Shown: in pieces, positions 8,588 through 17,041 of the stretch | Numbering within the stretch: position 1 is the first letter of the stretch | Layout: each line of letters opens with the position of its first letter | NCBI RefSeq assembly: GCF_041538045.1 | Contig: NZ_JBGOSE010000005.1 | Location: 297,375 to 361,374 of the forward strand | Direction of reading: 5' to 3' | DNA length: 64,000 bases | DNA from: Aliiglaciecola sp041538045 | Lineage (GTDB): Bacteria > Pseudomonadota > Gammaproteobacteria > Enterobacterales > Alteromonadaceae | The notes under the pieces: generated by a model | Database searches by the model: none | Seen by the model: the letters and a program-made list of their open reading frames with translations, nothing else | Told to the model about the DNA's origin: nothing | Translations under genes and position numbers: made by a program

Positions 8588-9073
8588 ATGGAATACAACA
8601 CCTCTGAACTGTGTGATTTGTTTGCCGATAGCGTAGATGTTGTCGACCCTATTTTTGTGAATTATGGTGGTAGACTTTCTTATGGTGGAGAGATCACAAC
8701 TGTCAAATGCCACGAAGACAAGGGCCTGATTGATAAAGTCTTGTCACAACCTGGCAAAGGCAAAGTGTTACTCATTGATGGGGGCGGTTCTACTCGTCGC
8801 GCATTAATTGATGTGAACAGTGCACAAATTGCCATTGAAAATGATTGGGAAGGCATTGTTTGTTATGGCAGTGTGCGTGAAGTCGATCAACTTGAAGAGC
8901 TTGATATTGGTATTCACGGGGTGGCATCTATTCCGGTTAATGCAGCATTTGAACAAATAGGCGAGGTTGATGTAGCGGTGAATTTCGCCGGTGTAACATT
9001 TTTGCCTGAAGATCATTTATATGCCGATAGCACTGGTATCATCTTATCGCCAGAACCTTTGGATATAGAATAA
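8588..9073 (+). CDS. rraA: Regulator of ribonuclease E activity A
   Basis: RraA binds RNase E and slows mRNA decay. The sequence closely follows the E. coli protein throughout (start MEYNTSELCDLF, core VLLIDGGGSTRRALID, end GIILSPEPLDIE). The ATG at 8588 gives 161 residues, the E. coli length; an in-frame ATG at 8567 would add seven. Neither has a strong ribosome site, so the choice rests on homology. A TTGACA at 8457-8462 may belong to its promoter, but no convincing -10 box lies at the right distance. Confidence 0.95.
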   Translation: MEYNTSELCDLFADSVDVVDPIFVNYGGRLSYGGEITTVKCHEDKGLIDKVLSQPGKGKVLLIDGGGSTRRALIDVNSAQIAIENDWEGIVCYGSVREVDQLEELDIGIHGVASIPVNAAFEQIGEVDVAVNFAGVTFLPEDHLYADSTGIILSPEPLDIE

Positions 9074-9274
9074 GCTTTTGTTCTGGGCTTTCTCAGTCTT
9101 GAACAAGACTAAGAACTAGCAACTCGATTTAAGATTAGGTAAAACATAAAAGGCTGTAGGGTTAATAAAAGACAGCCTAGTATGTTCCGCATTTTTGTAT
9201 TTTCCTGCTAAATAATAGCCTCTACATAACCTCAATTCGCCTGTCTTACGCCAAGACAATCCGAGGCTGGTTAT

Positions 9275-10090
9275 TTATAAAATTGAATTCAAATAAGCCG
9301 CAATTCGCACGCCTGCCATCTGCAATCGTTGTTTAACCTCTGGTAGGTGTTGGTGTTGATATTGCCAGCTGAGTTTGTTTTCTTTGGGATACACTTTTTC
9401 GCGTAACTGGATACTTTCTTTAATCCATACTTTCGGATCTGTGCTCTGCCATTGTTTTGCCATTTCCGGGGTAATTTTGCGACTCAGCCAGTCAGTCCAT
9501 TCAGCATAAGATAGCTGTTGGTTGTCAATTATGCCGCTATCCCAGACTCGATGTAGGTTGGAATCCTGCCAGAAAAACTCCACTTTAACATCATTTCCCC
9601 CACGATCGGTTCCGTCTCCAGCGTGCATAGGTTGATGCAAGTCGCCAATAATATGGACGATAAAATGCAGCGCTAACTGTCTGTCTTGCAAAGTTGCCTG
9701 TGGATTTTTCAAGGTGGCAGCAAAAGACACTAACGCAGTATAGGCATCTCCATGGGAAGGAGCATGCTCAGATGCATGGTAATCACTGCCTTCTTCCACC
9801 GTTACCCAATGCCAAGGAACCGAAGTCTTTTGCCAGAACTCTGAGGGCTCGGAGAGCATTTCATCGGCCAAAGTGGATATTTCCGCCAATGATTGAGTTG
9901 GGTATAAATCTTCGATCTTTGCCTTCGCATCAGCGGATAAATAATTTTCAGCAATACTTGCGGCAACACGGTGCCCTGTTTTTCCCCAAGCTAATGCTTG
10001 AGAGGTTTGTAGCAAACAAAGTGCCGCAATGGCAATTTGTGAAAGTTTTAAAACGCTAGTTTTAAGGAGCATGGTCTTATTTCTCTTCAT
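9275..10090 (-). CDS. Secreted S1/P1-type nuclease
   Basis: A zinc-dependent single-strand nuclease/phosphodiesterase of the S1/P1 family, 271 residues. A signal peptide (hydrophobic core about IAIAALCLLQ) ends at QALA before WGKTGH, so the mature N-terminal Trp would be the first zinc ligand as in P1. HIIGDLHQPMHAGDGTDRGGND and NLHRVWDSGIID carry the other His/Asp ligands. It would act in the periplasm or outside, probably in nucleic-acid scavenging. ATGs at 10090 and 10072 are both possible starts. It begins immediately after the ubiX stop. Confidence 0.88.
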   Translation of the reverse strand: MKRNKTMLLKTSVLKLSQIAIAALCLLQTSQALAWGKTGHRVAASIAENYLSADAKAKIEDLYPTQSLAEISTLADEMLSEPSEFWQKTSVPWHWVTVEEGSDYHASEHAPSHGDAYTALVSFAATLKNPQATLQDRQLALHFIVHIIGDLHQPMHAGDGTDRGGNDVKVEFFWQDSNLHRVWDSGIIDNQQLSYAEWTDWLSRKITPEMAKQWQSTDPKVWIKESIQLREKVYPKENKLSWQYQHQHLPEVKQRLQMAGVRIAAYLNSIL

Positions 10091-10705
10091 TTATTTATGA
10101 TAGCCCCAGCGAGGCATCAATTTTTGATCAATATCTAAATGGTCGAGAATTCTCGCCACCACAAAGTCAACTAAGTCTTCGATACGCTTAGGCTGATGGT
10201 AAAAACCGGGTGCCGCCGGCATGATAGTCACACCCATTTGCGATAACTTCAGCATGTTTTCAAGGTGAATAGTCGATAACGGCATCTCTCGAGGAACCAA
10301 AATTAACTGTCCTCGTTCTTTTATCACTACATCCGCTGCCCGCTCAATGAGGTTGTCACTTTTACCAGTGCTGATGGCACTCAAAGAGCCTGTTGAACAT
10401 GGACAAACCACCATTTGTTTTGGTGCCGCCGAGCCTGAGGCTACAGGAGAGAACCATTCGTCTTTGCCAAATACCTTTATTTGTTCAGGTTTCCCACCAA
10501 AACGCTGAGTAAAAAATTCGCTACAGGTTTTAGGGTTTGCAGGGATTTTTAAGTCTTCTTCGGTGGCTAACACTACCTTAGCGGCTGAAGATATCAGCAA
10601 ATAAACTTGGTAATTGGCTGCCACTAGAGTTTCAAGTAAGCGCAACCCGTAGGGTGCGCCGGAAGCGCCAGTAAACGCGAGAGTTATTTTTTTATCAAAA
10701 TTCAT
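10091..10705 (-). CDS. ubiX: Flavin prenyltransferase UbiX
   Basis: Makes prenylated FMN, the cofactor of the UbiD decarboxylase in ubiquinone synthesis. The N-terminus carries TGASGAPYGLRLLE, and the central part has VVCPCSTGSLSAISTG and LVPREMPLSTIHLENML, all conserved in UbiX. The 204-residue length is usual. Its start overlaps the end of mpl by 11 bases; mpl-ubiX adjacency is common in gammaproteobacteria. Confidence 0.95.
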   Translation of the reverse strand: MNFDKKITLAFTGASGAPYGLRLLETLVAANYQVYLLISSAAKVVLATEEDLKIPANPKTCSEFFTQRFGGKPEQIKVFGKDEWFSPVASGSAAPKQMVVCPCSTGSLSAISTGKSDNLIERAADVVIKERGQLILVPREMPLSTIHLENMLKLSQMGVTIMPAAPGFYHQPKRIEDLVDFVVARILDHLDIDQKLMPRWGYHK

Positions 10706-12050
10706 GTTTGGCCAGTTGCTCTAATAAACGTGAATGAATGCCGCTAAATCCACCGTTACTCATCACCAAAATATGGTCTCCTGGAGCAACACTTTGCAAC
10801 AACGCAGTAATAATATCGTCTACATTATCATAAACCTGTGCAGGGACCTCTGAACCTGCGGTGAGTTGTGCTAAAGACCAGTCTAAATTGTCTGGTTGAA
10901 ACAGTAGTACCTGATCGGCACTGCTCCAAGATTTAGCTAGCGTATTTTTATGTACTCCCATTTTCATGGTTGCGGAACGAGGTTCTAGCACCGCAAAAAT
11001 ACGAGCGTCTTTAACTTTGTGTCTGAGCCCTTCAAGGGTAGTTGTTATGGCAGTAGGATGGTGAGCAAAATCATCATAAACGGTGATGTTATTTACTACC
11101 CCACGGGTTTCCATTCGCCTTTTTGCATTTACAAACTGGCCCAAAGCTTCAATAGCTAATTCAGGCTTTACACCAGCATGACGAGCAGCGGCAATTGCCA
11201 TAATGCCATTGTGAACATTGTGTTGACCAATCAACGACCAGTTTACTCGTCCCATATTGGTGTTGTTCAATAAAACATCAAACTCACTACCATCATCACT
11301 TTGATTTTCTACTTGCCAATCGGTGCCTAAATATTGCACTGAGCTCCAACACCCTTGTTTTAAAACCTGTGCGATATTTTCATCGGCCGCGGGGGCTAAA
11401 GCCAAGCCGTTGCCAGGTAAAATACGAATTAAATGATGGAACTGCTTTTGAATTGCGGCCAAATCTTCGAAGATATCTGCATGGTCAAACTCTAAGTTAT
11501 TAAGCACTAGGGTACGGGGATGGTAGTGCACAAACTTGGATCGTTTATCAAAAAATGCGCTGTCGTATTCATCAGCTTCAATGACAAAAAACGGAGACTC
11601 TCCCAAGCGCGCTGAAATGCCAAAATTTTCAGGAACCCCACCAATCAGAAACCCTGGTTGTAAGCCTGCATATTCGAGTATCCAGGCTATCATACTGGCC
11701 GTGGTGGTTTTGCCATGGGTGCCTGATGCGGCTATTACCCACCTTTGTTTTAATACGTTTTCAGATAACCACTGGGGCCCACTGGTGTAGTTTAAGTTGC
11801 GATTTAACACTTCTTCCACGCACGGATTCCCCCGTGACATGGCATTGCCAATAATCACAATATCGGGTTCTGGACTGAGTTGGGATGGATCAAATCCTTG
11901 GGTAAGTGGAATACCTAAAGATTCTAATTGGGTGCTCATGGGCGGGTAAACATTGGCATCGGAACCACTTACGTGATGTCCCATTGACTTGGCAATGGCG
12001 GCTATTCCACCCATAAAGGTGCCGCAAATCCCTAGAATATGAATATGCAT
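10695..12050 (-). CDS. mpl: UDP-N-acetylmuramate:L-Ala-gamma-D-Glu-meso-DAP ligase
   Basis: Recycles murein tripeptide by ligating it to UDP-MurNAc in the cytoplasm. It begins HIHILGICGTFMGG (nucleotide-sugar fold), has the ATP loop ASGTHGKTTTAS about 105 residues in and YDDFAHHPTAI in the third domain, as in Mur ligases. The ATG at 12050 fits the E. coli start and gives 451 residues; the open frame extends six codons further. It is divergent from fbp, the same arrangement as in E. coli. Confidence 0.95.
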   Translation of the reverse strand: MHIHILGICGTFMGGIAAIAKSMGHHVSGSDANVYPPMSTQLESLGIPLTQGFDPSQLSPEPDIVIIGNAMSRGNPCVEEVLNRNLNYTSGPQWLSENVLKQRWVIAASGTHGKTTTASMIAWILEYAGLQPGFLIGGVPENFGISARLGESPFFVIEADEYDSAFFDKRSKFVHYHPRTLVLNNLEFDHADIFEDLAAIQKQFHHLIRILPGNGLALAPAADENIAQVLKQGCWSSVQYLGTDWQVENQSDDGSEFDVLLNNTNMGRVNWSLIGQHNVHNGIMAIAAARHAGVKPELAIEALGQFVNAKRRMETRGVVNNITVYDDFAHHPTAITTTLEGLRHKVKDARIFAVLEPRSATMKMGVHKNTLAKSWSSADQVLLFQPDNLDWSLAQLTAGSEVPAQVYDNVDDIITALLQSVAPGDHILVMSNGGFSGIHSRLLEQLAKHEF

Positions 12051-12252
12051 AATTTTCGATTTTTTCAAAAAAATTTTCGTAAGGTTAACAGAGATTGGAA
12101 TACCTACAAATGGATATTCATTTAACTTATTGTTTTTTGTGCTGAGTTTTGTGTTTAATAAAGGTACACTTTATTAATGTGTTCTATGATTAGTAATGAT
12201 TACTGTCAAAACCATGTCCTTTTCCAAAATCTAAAAATAGGCTTTCACAAGA

Positions 12253-13227
12253 ATGAAACGACTCAATTCGCAATTACAAGAAGACGGCGCTCCAATGGAG
12301 CTAATACTGTTAATCCGCACATTATTAGCAGGTTGCAAGGAAATTTCTTTTAGGGTTAGTCAAGGTGCATTAGCAGGCGTGCTAGGTTCTTTGTTAAGTG
12401 AAAACGTTCAAGGTGAAACGCAAAAGAAACTTGACGTTATTTCGAATCAAATTCTAAAAGATATATTGAAAGAATCTGGTTATGTGAAAGCGATTTCTTC
12501 AGAAGAAGAAGATGACGTTGTTGGTTGTCACCCTGAAGGTAAATATTTAGTGAGTTTCGATCCACTTGATGGCTCATCAAATACTGATATCAATAGTTTG
12601 ATTGGTACTATTTTCTCGATTACCCATGCACCACAATGGATGGAGGCGGATGATCCTTCTGCATTTTTGCAGCCTGGTACGCAAATTGTTGCCGCTGGAT
12701 ATGTACTTTACGGTCCATCCACAATGTTGGCCATGAGTACTGGACGAGGTACCCATATTTATACTCTGGATAAAACTCACGGAGGCTTCTTATTAACCGA
12801 AGCGAATGTTGAAGTACCAGAGCAAACCAAAGAATTTTCGATCAATAGCTCTAACCAGCGTCATTGGGAAGAACCAATGCAAAACTATATCAATGATCTT
12901 ATTGCTGGTGACGAAGGTCCTAGAGGTAAAAACTTTAATATGCGCTGGGTCGGCGCTATGGTTGGCGACATTCACCGTATCCTTTCTCGCGGCGGTCTGT
13001 TTGCCTATCCGTTTGATAAACGTAACCCTAAAATAGCAGGTAAATTACGTTTATTGTATGAAGCCAACCCCATGTCATTCCTAATTGAACAGGCTGGCGG
13101 TGCAGCTACAACAGGCGACAGACGAATTTTGGAAGTAATGCCAGAAGAAATTCATCAGCGCGTTCCGGTTATCATGGGATCTAAAGAAGAAGTAGAGACT
13201 TGCGTTACCTATTACGCAAAAAAATAG
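12253..13227 (+). CDS. fbp: Fructose-1,6-bisphosphatase class 1
   Basis: A gluconeogenic phosphatase that converts fructose-1,6-bisphosphate to fructose-6-phosphate. Metal-site residues are in SSEEEDDVV and FDPLDGSSNTD. Later conserved blocks are MRWVGAMVGDIHR, GGLFAYP and LLYEANPMSFLIEQAGG. The 324-residue length is near the norm. The gene is followed by a clear terminator. Confidence 0.96.
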   Translation: MKRLNSQLQEDGAPMELILLIRTLLAGCKEISFRVSQGALAGVLGSLLSENVQGETQKKLDVISNQILKDILKESGYVKAISSEEEDDVVGCHPEGKYLVSFDPLDGSSNTDINSLIGTIFSITHAPQWMEADDPSAFLQPGTQIVAAGYVLYGPSTMLAMSTGRGTHIYTLDKTHGGFLLTEANVEVPEQTKEFSINSSNQRHWEEPMQNYINDLIAGDEGPRGKNFNMRWVGAMVGDIHRILSRGGLFAYPFDKRNPKIAGKLRLLYEANPMSFLIEQAGGAATTGDRRILEVMPEEIHQRVPVIMGSKEEVETCVTYYAKK

Positions 13228-13265
13228 TCTAACGTTTAGATTTGCACCAATAAATTGTTTTACTC

Positions 13266-13297
13266 AGGGCGAAGGTTTATAACTTACGCCCTTTTTT
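13266..13297 (+). terminator. Rho-independent terminator after fbp
   Basis: AGGGCG and CGCCCT form a stem, extended by AAGGTT/AACTT with a bulge, followed by a run of T residues (CTTTTTT). Confidence 0.75.
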
Positions 13298-13395
13298 ATT
13301 GGAGTTTTTAAATCGTCTTGGCACAAATGCGCCATAATGCACGGGTTAATTCCTCATAATACTTTAAAACAACCTTAATAAGACCAAGGTAGTGA

Positions 13396-13424
13396 TTTCA
13401 TCTTGCGCTGGAAGTCTTTATAAT
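13396..13424 (+). promoter_or_regulatory. Possible sigma-70 promoter of ppa
   Basis: A perfect TATAAT lies at 13419-13424, 42 bases before the ppa ATG. The hexamer 17 bases upstream (TTTCAT at 13396) is only a partial -35 match. Confidence 0.35.
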
Positions 13425-13466
13425 TACGGTAATTTACGTTAAATCACAACTTAAAGGTATCAATCA

Positions 13467-14006
13467 ATGAGCTTAAATGCTGTTCCAGCCGGTAAAAACT
13501 TGCCAGATGAAGTGAATGTCATCATCGAAATCCCAGCCCATGCTGACCCAGTAAAATATGAAGTAGATAAAGATACGGGTGCTATTTTTGTTGACCGCTT
13601 TATGGCAACTTGTATGCACTACCCAACTAACTACGGTTATGTGCCTCAAACCCTTTCTCTTGACGGTGACCCGGTTGATGTTTTGGTAATGACACCATTC
13701 CCATTGTTAGCTGGTTCAGTTATTAAATGTAGACCTGTTGGCGTTTTGAAAATGACCGACGAGTCAGGAGAAGATGCTAAAGTTTTAGCTGTGCCTATTG
13801 ATAAGCTTTCTACTATCTATCGCGATGTTAAAGAGATCGACCAGGTCCCAGAGCTAACTAAGCAACAAGTTGAGCATTTCTTTGCCCACTATAAAGATTT
13901 AGAACCTAATAAATGGGTGAAAATCGAAGGTTGGGGCAACTGCGAAGAAGCTAAAGCTGAAATTGTTGATAGCGTAAAACGCTACGAAGCTGAAGAAAAA
14001 GCTTAA
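13467..14006 (+). CDS. ppa: Inorganic pyrophosphatase
   Basis: Family I soluble pyrophosphatase (179 residues) that hydrolyses pyrophosphate and drives biosynthetic reactions. It shows IEIPAHADPVKYEVDKDTG, the NYGYVPQTLSLDGDPVDVLV core with the metal-binding aspartates, and FFAHYKDLEPNKWVK near the C-terminus. A single gene between two terminators. Confidence 0.97.
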   Translation: MSLNAVPAGKNLPDEVNVIIEIPAHADPVKYEVDKDTGAIFVDRFMATCMHYPTNYGYVPQTLSLDGDPVDVLVMTPFPLLAGSVIKCRPVGVLKMTDESGEDAKVLAVPIDKLSTIYRDVKEIDQVPELTKQQVEHFFAHYKDLEPNKWVKIEGWGNCEEAKAEIVDSVKRYEAEEKA

Positions 14007-14023
14007 TTCCAACTGCATTGAGA

Positions 14024-14055
14024 AAAGGGTTAACGTCACGTTAGCCCTTTTTTTT
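14024..14055 (+). terminator. Rho-independent terminator after ppa
   Basis: AAAGGGTTAAC and GTTAGCCCTTT form an 11-base stem with one G-T pair and a 5-base loop, followed by a T-run. Confidence 0.85.
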
Positions 14056-14137
14056 AATTTTTCTATACCAGCATTTATCTGCAAACTCCTGTAAACTTGC
14101 CACTCTTTATTATTTCTTCATATGGCTCGACAAAAAC

Positions 14138-15400
14138 ATGAAGCTGAATTCAATTCGAAATAATCCACAACTGTTGTTGTTGGCCATGGCCTTTGTGATG
14201 CCTTTGGTATTTTCGGTTTGGAATGCGCTACTGAATAATTTTGTGGTGGAAAAAGCTCATTTTAGCGGTGCGGAAATTGGTATGCTGCAAAGCCTGCGAG
14301 AGGTACCGGGTTTTCTAGCGTTTACCGCGGTCTTTCTATTATTGGTTATCAAAGAGCAAACCTTAGCCATGCTCTCCCTCGCCGTCATGTGTGTTGGTGT
14401 TGCAATGACGGGATTCTTTCCATTTGAGATTGGTTTGTATTGCACAACGGTGATTATGTCCATTGGGTTTCATTATTTTGAAACTATGAATCAATCGCTG
14501 ACCTTGCAATGGTTAGGAAAAGACAAAACTGCTCACTTTATGGGTCAGCAATTAGCGGTGAAAAGTTTCGCCTCTTTATTTGCCTATGGCAGTATTTGGC
14601 TGCTGATGGATTATGTGGGTATCAGCTATCAAACCATGTACATGCTTGCTGGTGGGTTAGGTTTAGTCATAGTGATATTTTTGTGGGTGTTCTTCTCGCA
14701 GTTTAAGCAGCCCTCTACCCAACACAAACATATGTTTTTGCGAAAACGCTATTGGTTATATTATTGCTTAACCTTTTTTAGCGGTGCCCGTCGACAAATC
14801 TTTATGGTTTTTGCCTCATTTATGATGGTCGAAAAGTTTGGTTATAGTGTTGGGGAAATCAGCCTACTGTTTATTATCAACTACGTATTTAACTTATTTT
14901 TTGCCGGCAAAATTGGTCGCTGGATCGCTAAAGTAGGCGAACGTCGGGCATTAACAGTGGAATACATTGGTTTAATTGTTATTTTTGTTAGCTACGCTTT
15001 AGTCACTAATTCACAATGGGCAGCTGTTTTATATGTGCTCGATCATCTGTTTTTCGCCATGGCAATCGCCATGAAAACCTATTTTCAGAAAATTGCTGAT
15101 CCCCGTGATATTGCGTCTACAGCAGGGGTAAGCTTTACCATTAATCATATTGCTGCGGTGGTGATACCTGCTTTGTTAGGTATTGTTTGGCTAACTTCAC
15201 CGGTTTTAGTATTCTTCATCGGTGCAAGTTTTGCCGTGTGTTCACTATTGCTGGCGTTGAATATTCCTGACTCACCGGATGCAGGCAATGAAGTAAAAAA
15301 GAACCTTTTGGGTTGGGCCAATAAAGCTATTCAGGCTGATAAGAATGTCAAGGCTGCTGCTCGATCAGAAGAATCAGCAACCATTAAGCCCATATTATAA
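14138..15400 (+). CDS. MFS transporter of unknown substrate
   Basis: A 420-residue membrane protein with about 12 hydrophobic helices and a polar C-terminal tail of about 45 residues. The loop FGYSVGEISLLFIINYVFNL and the overall pattern resemble major-facilitator permeases, but no substrate signature was recognised. It is followed 15 bases later by the DUF3299 gene, so the two are probably co-transcribed. Export of a metabolite or drug is possible but unsupported. Confidence 0.7.
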   Translation: MKLNSIRNNPQLLLLAMAFVMPLVFSVWNALLNNFVVEKAHFSGAEIGMLQSLREVPGFLAFTAVFLLLVIKEQTLAMLSLAVMCVGVAMTGFFPFEIGLYCTTVIMSIGFHYFETMNQSLTLQWLGKDKTAHFMGQQLAVKSFASLFAYGSIWLLMDYVGISYQTMYMLAGGLGLVIVIFLWVFFSQFKQPSTQHKHMFLRKRYWLYYCLTFFSGARRQIFMVFASFMMVEKFGYSVGEISLLFIINYVFNLFFAGKIGRWIAKVGERRALTVEYIGLIVIFVSYALVTNSQWAAVLYVLDHLFFAMAIAMKTYFQKIADPRDIASTAGVSFTINHIAAVVIPALLGIVWLTSPVLVFFIGASFAVCSLLLALNIPDSPDAGNEVKKNLLGWANKAIQADKNVKAAARSEESATIKPIL

Positions 15401-15415
15401 GGACGAACTAAATTT

Positions 15416-15886
15416 ATGCATGTTCTAAGACTTAGTTTATTGTTTGCTTTGTTAGTTAACACAACCTTAGCGTTTAGTGAACCAACAGAAGTATTTTGGG
15501 AAGATTTGGTGCCACAAAATTATATTGCGCCGCCGGTGGACATAAATCACGCGTTGTCTCTTGGACAGCAAAACTTGTCCGCGCCTGTGGTAACAAAGTT
15601 CAATAATATGGAAGTCAAAATACCAGGCTTTGTTGTACCTATTGAAGGCAATCAAGACAAAATTACTGAGTTTTTGCTAGTTCCATTTTTCGGTGCTTGT
15701 ATTCATGTTCCGCCGCCGCCACCCAATCAAATTGTTTATGTTAAAATTCCTGAAGGGGTACCTGCAGTGGCGTTAACGGATGTGGTTTGGGTGGTTGGAA
15801 CTTTAACTACTGAAGGTTGGAGTGGTGAAATCGCCACCGTAGGATATACCTTGCAGGGAAAAAAAGTATTGCCCTATGACGGTTAA
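15416..15886 (+). CDS. DUF3299 periplasmic protein
   Basis: 156 residues with a signal peptide (LLFALLVNTTLAFS) and the DUF3299 hallmark block FLLVPFFGACIHVPPPPPNQ followed by VWVVGTL. The WEDLVP near the N-terminus is also typical. The single conserved Cys-His pair in GACIHVP could bind a metal; function is unknown. It lies directly after the MFS gene on the same strand. Confidence 0.8.
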   Translation: MHVLRLSLLFALLVNTTLAFSEPTEVFWEDLVPQNYIAPPVDINHALSLGQQNLSAPVVTKFNNMEVKIPGFVVPIEGNQDKITEFLLVPFFGACIHVPPPPPNQIVYVKIPEGVPAVALTDVVWVVGTLTTEGWSGEIATVGYTLQGKKVLPYDG

Positions 15887-15912
15887 ACAACGCTAGAGTC
15901 TAGTTAGTTAAA

Positions 15913-16608
15913 CTAGCCTGTATAAATACGGTCTGCTTGATTAAACAATACCCAAGATGTGAGGATATATTTGTCATTGGAAACCGGCACACAGCCTCTG
16001 TGGGTATGGGTAAAATAGGCTGGCGCAATGACCATTCTTCCCGCTTTGGGTTGCACGGATTTATCTTGATAATAAAAATCTGTGGTGCCACCTTCTTCTA
16101 CATCATTCAAATAAAACATAAACAATAAGATACGATGCAGTGCTTCATTATTACCTGCTTGAGGATAAACTTCAGAGTGCCAATAGGGGTAACCGCCTTT
16201 TTTCATTTGGTATTTTTGCGCGTTAATGTCACCAATACGAAAAAGATATTGCACTAGGTTTTGTAAATTTGGTTTGCCCACTCTCTCGAAGTTTTCTTGG
16301 GTTAACTTGACGGGTTGACCATTGCTTGGATCTTGAACGGTTAAGCCGATTGGGCCGATAAGAGCAAAAAAATGCTTTTCAAAATACTTCATCAATTGCT
16401 GGGATAACAAAGGAAGTAGCGCTTGGTATTCAGGTTGAAATTCCGGATTTTGCACAATTGATACGTCTTTACTAAGCTTTTTGTCGGTATCGACCCCGCC
16501 TCCGGTGCGGCCCTGCTGAGTATTTTTACTGGCTTCAAAACGTTGAATGAATCCTTGGCACAACTTTTCCGGTAAAACGTTATCGATGACTTCAATAAAA
16601 TCTGTCAT
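15913..16608 (-). CDS. 2OG-Fe(II) oxygenase, prolyl-4-hydroxylase-like
   Basis: 231 residues with a C-terminal double-stranded beta-helix. The first iron-ligand motif reads YPYWHSEVYPQAGN, that is H-x-E rather than the usual H-x-D. FMFYLNDVEEGGTTDFYYQ follows, and the distal His with the 2OG-binding basic residue lie in THTHRGCVPVSNDKYILTSW. Such enzymes hydroxylate protein or small-molecule targets; the target is unknown. Its ATG overlaps the thioesterase stop by 4 bases, so they form an operon. Confidence 0.75.
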   Translation of the reverse strand: MTDFIEVIDNVLPEKLCQGFIQRFEASKNTQQGRTGGGVDTDKKLSKDVSIVQNPEFQPEYQALLPLLSQQLMKYFEKHFFALIGPIGLTVQDPSNGQPVKLTQENFERVGKPNLQNLVQYLFRIGDINAQKYQMKKGGYPYWHSEVYPQAGNNEALHRILLFMFYLNDVEEGGTTDFYYQDKSVQPKAGRMVIAPAYFTHTHRGCVPVSNDKYILTSWVLFNQADRIYTG

Positions 16609-17015
16609 TTTTCAGCTTCCAACTCGGAGTAAATATGTTGCTTAAGTTGGGATTTGATAGAATCGTCAATGGGCACTGATTTATTGGTTTTAAAATCGAA
16701 ACGAACTAATGTAGTGCTGCCAGAAGCGACTTTTTGATCCTGTTGCCAAATTTCTTGATAGGTATCGAATGAACTATTGCCAACTCTGCTCACATATGTG
16801 CGCACTTCTACGGGTTTGCCGTAAAATATTTGCAAATGAAAATCGATTTTGTAACTGGCTAAAATCAAAGGCCAATTTTTTAAATCTAGATCTGGCGTAA
16901 ACATTTTGAAGATAGGCTCTCTGCCACATTCAAACCAGCCAGCAACGACAGTGTTACTGACGTGGGCTAAACCATCTGTTTCATAAAATCTGACATTAAA
17001 CTTTTCGCTAAACAT
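16605..17015 (-). CDS. Acyl-CoA thioesterase, 4HBT hotdog family
   Basis: 136 residues, a single hotdog domain of the YbgC/4-hydroxybenzoyl-CoA thioesterase type. The N-terminal VRFYETDGLAHVSNTV carries the family catalytic Asp. The substrate acyl-CoA cannot be inferred. It is upstream of, and overlaps, the 2OG oxygenase gene. Confidence 0.8.
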   Translation of the reverse strand: MFSEKFNVRFYETDGLAHVSNTVVAGWFECGREPIFKMFTPDLDLKNWPLILASYKIDFHLQIFYGKPVEVRTYVSRVGNSSFDTYQEIWQQDQKVASGSTTLVRFDFKTNKSVPIDDSIKSQLKQHIYSELEAEK

Positions 17016-17041
17016 ACTCTATCCGTATCTCTTTATGCCTG

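Noticed and set aside
9095..9110. AGTCTTG/CAAGACT hairpin after rraA as a terminator
   Set aside because: Perfect 7-base stem but a 2-base loop and no T-run; not enough to call.
14120..14161. 13-codon ORF (MARQKHEAEFNSK) overlapping the MFS gene start
   Set aside because: No ribosome site and no sign of a leader function.
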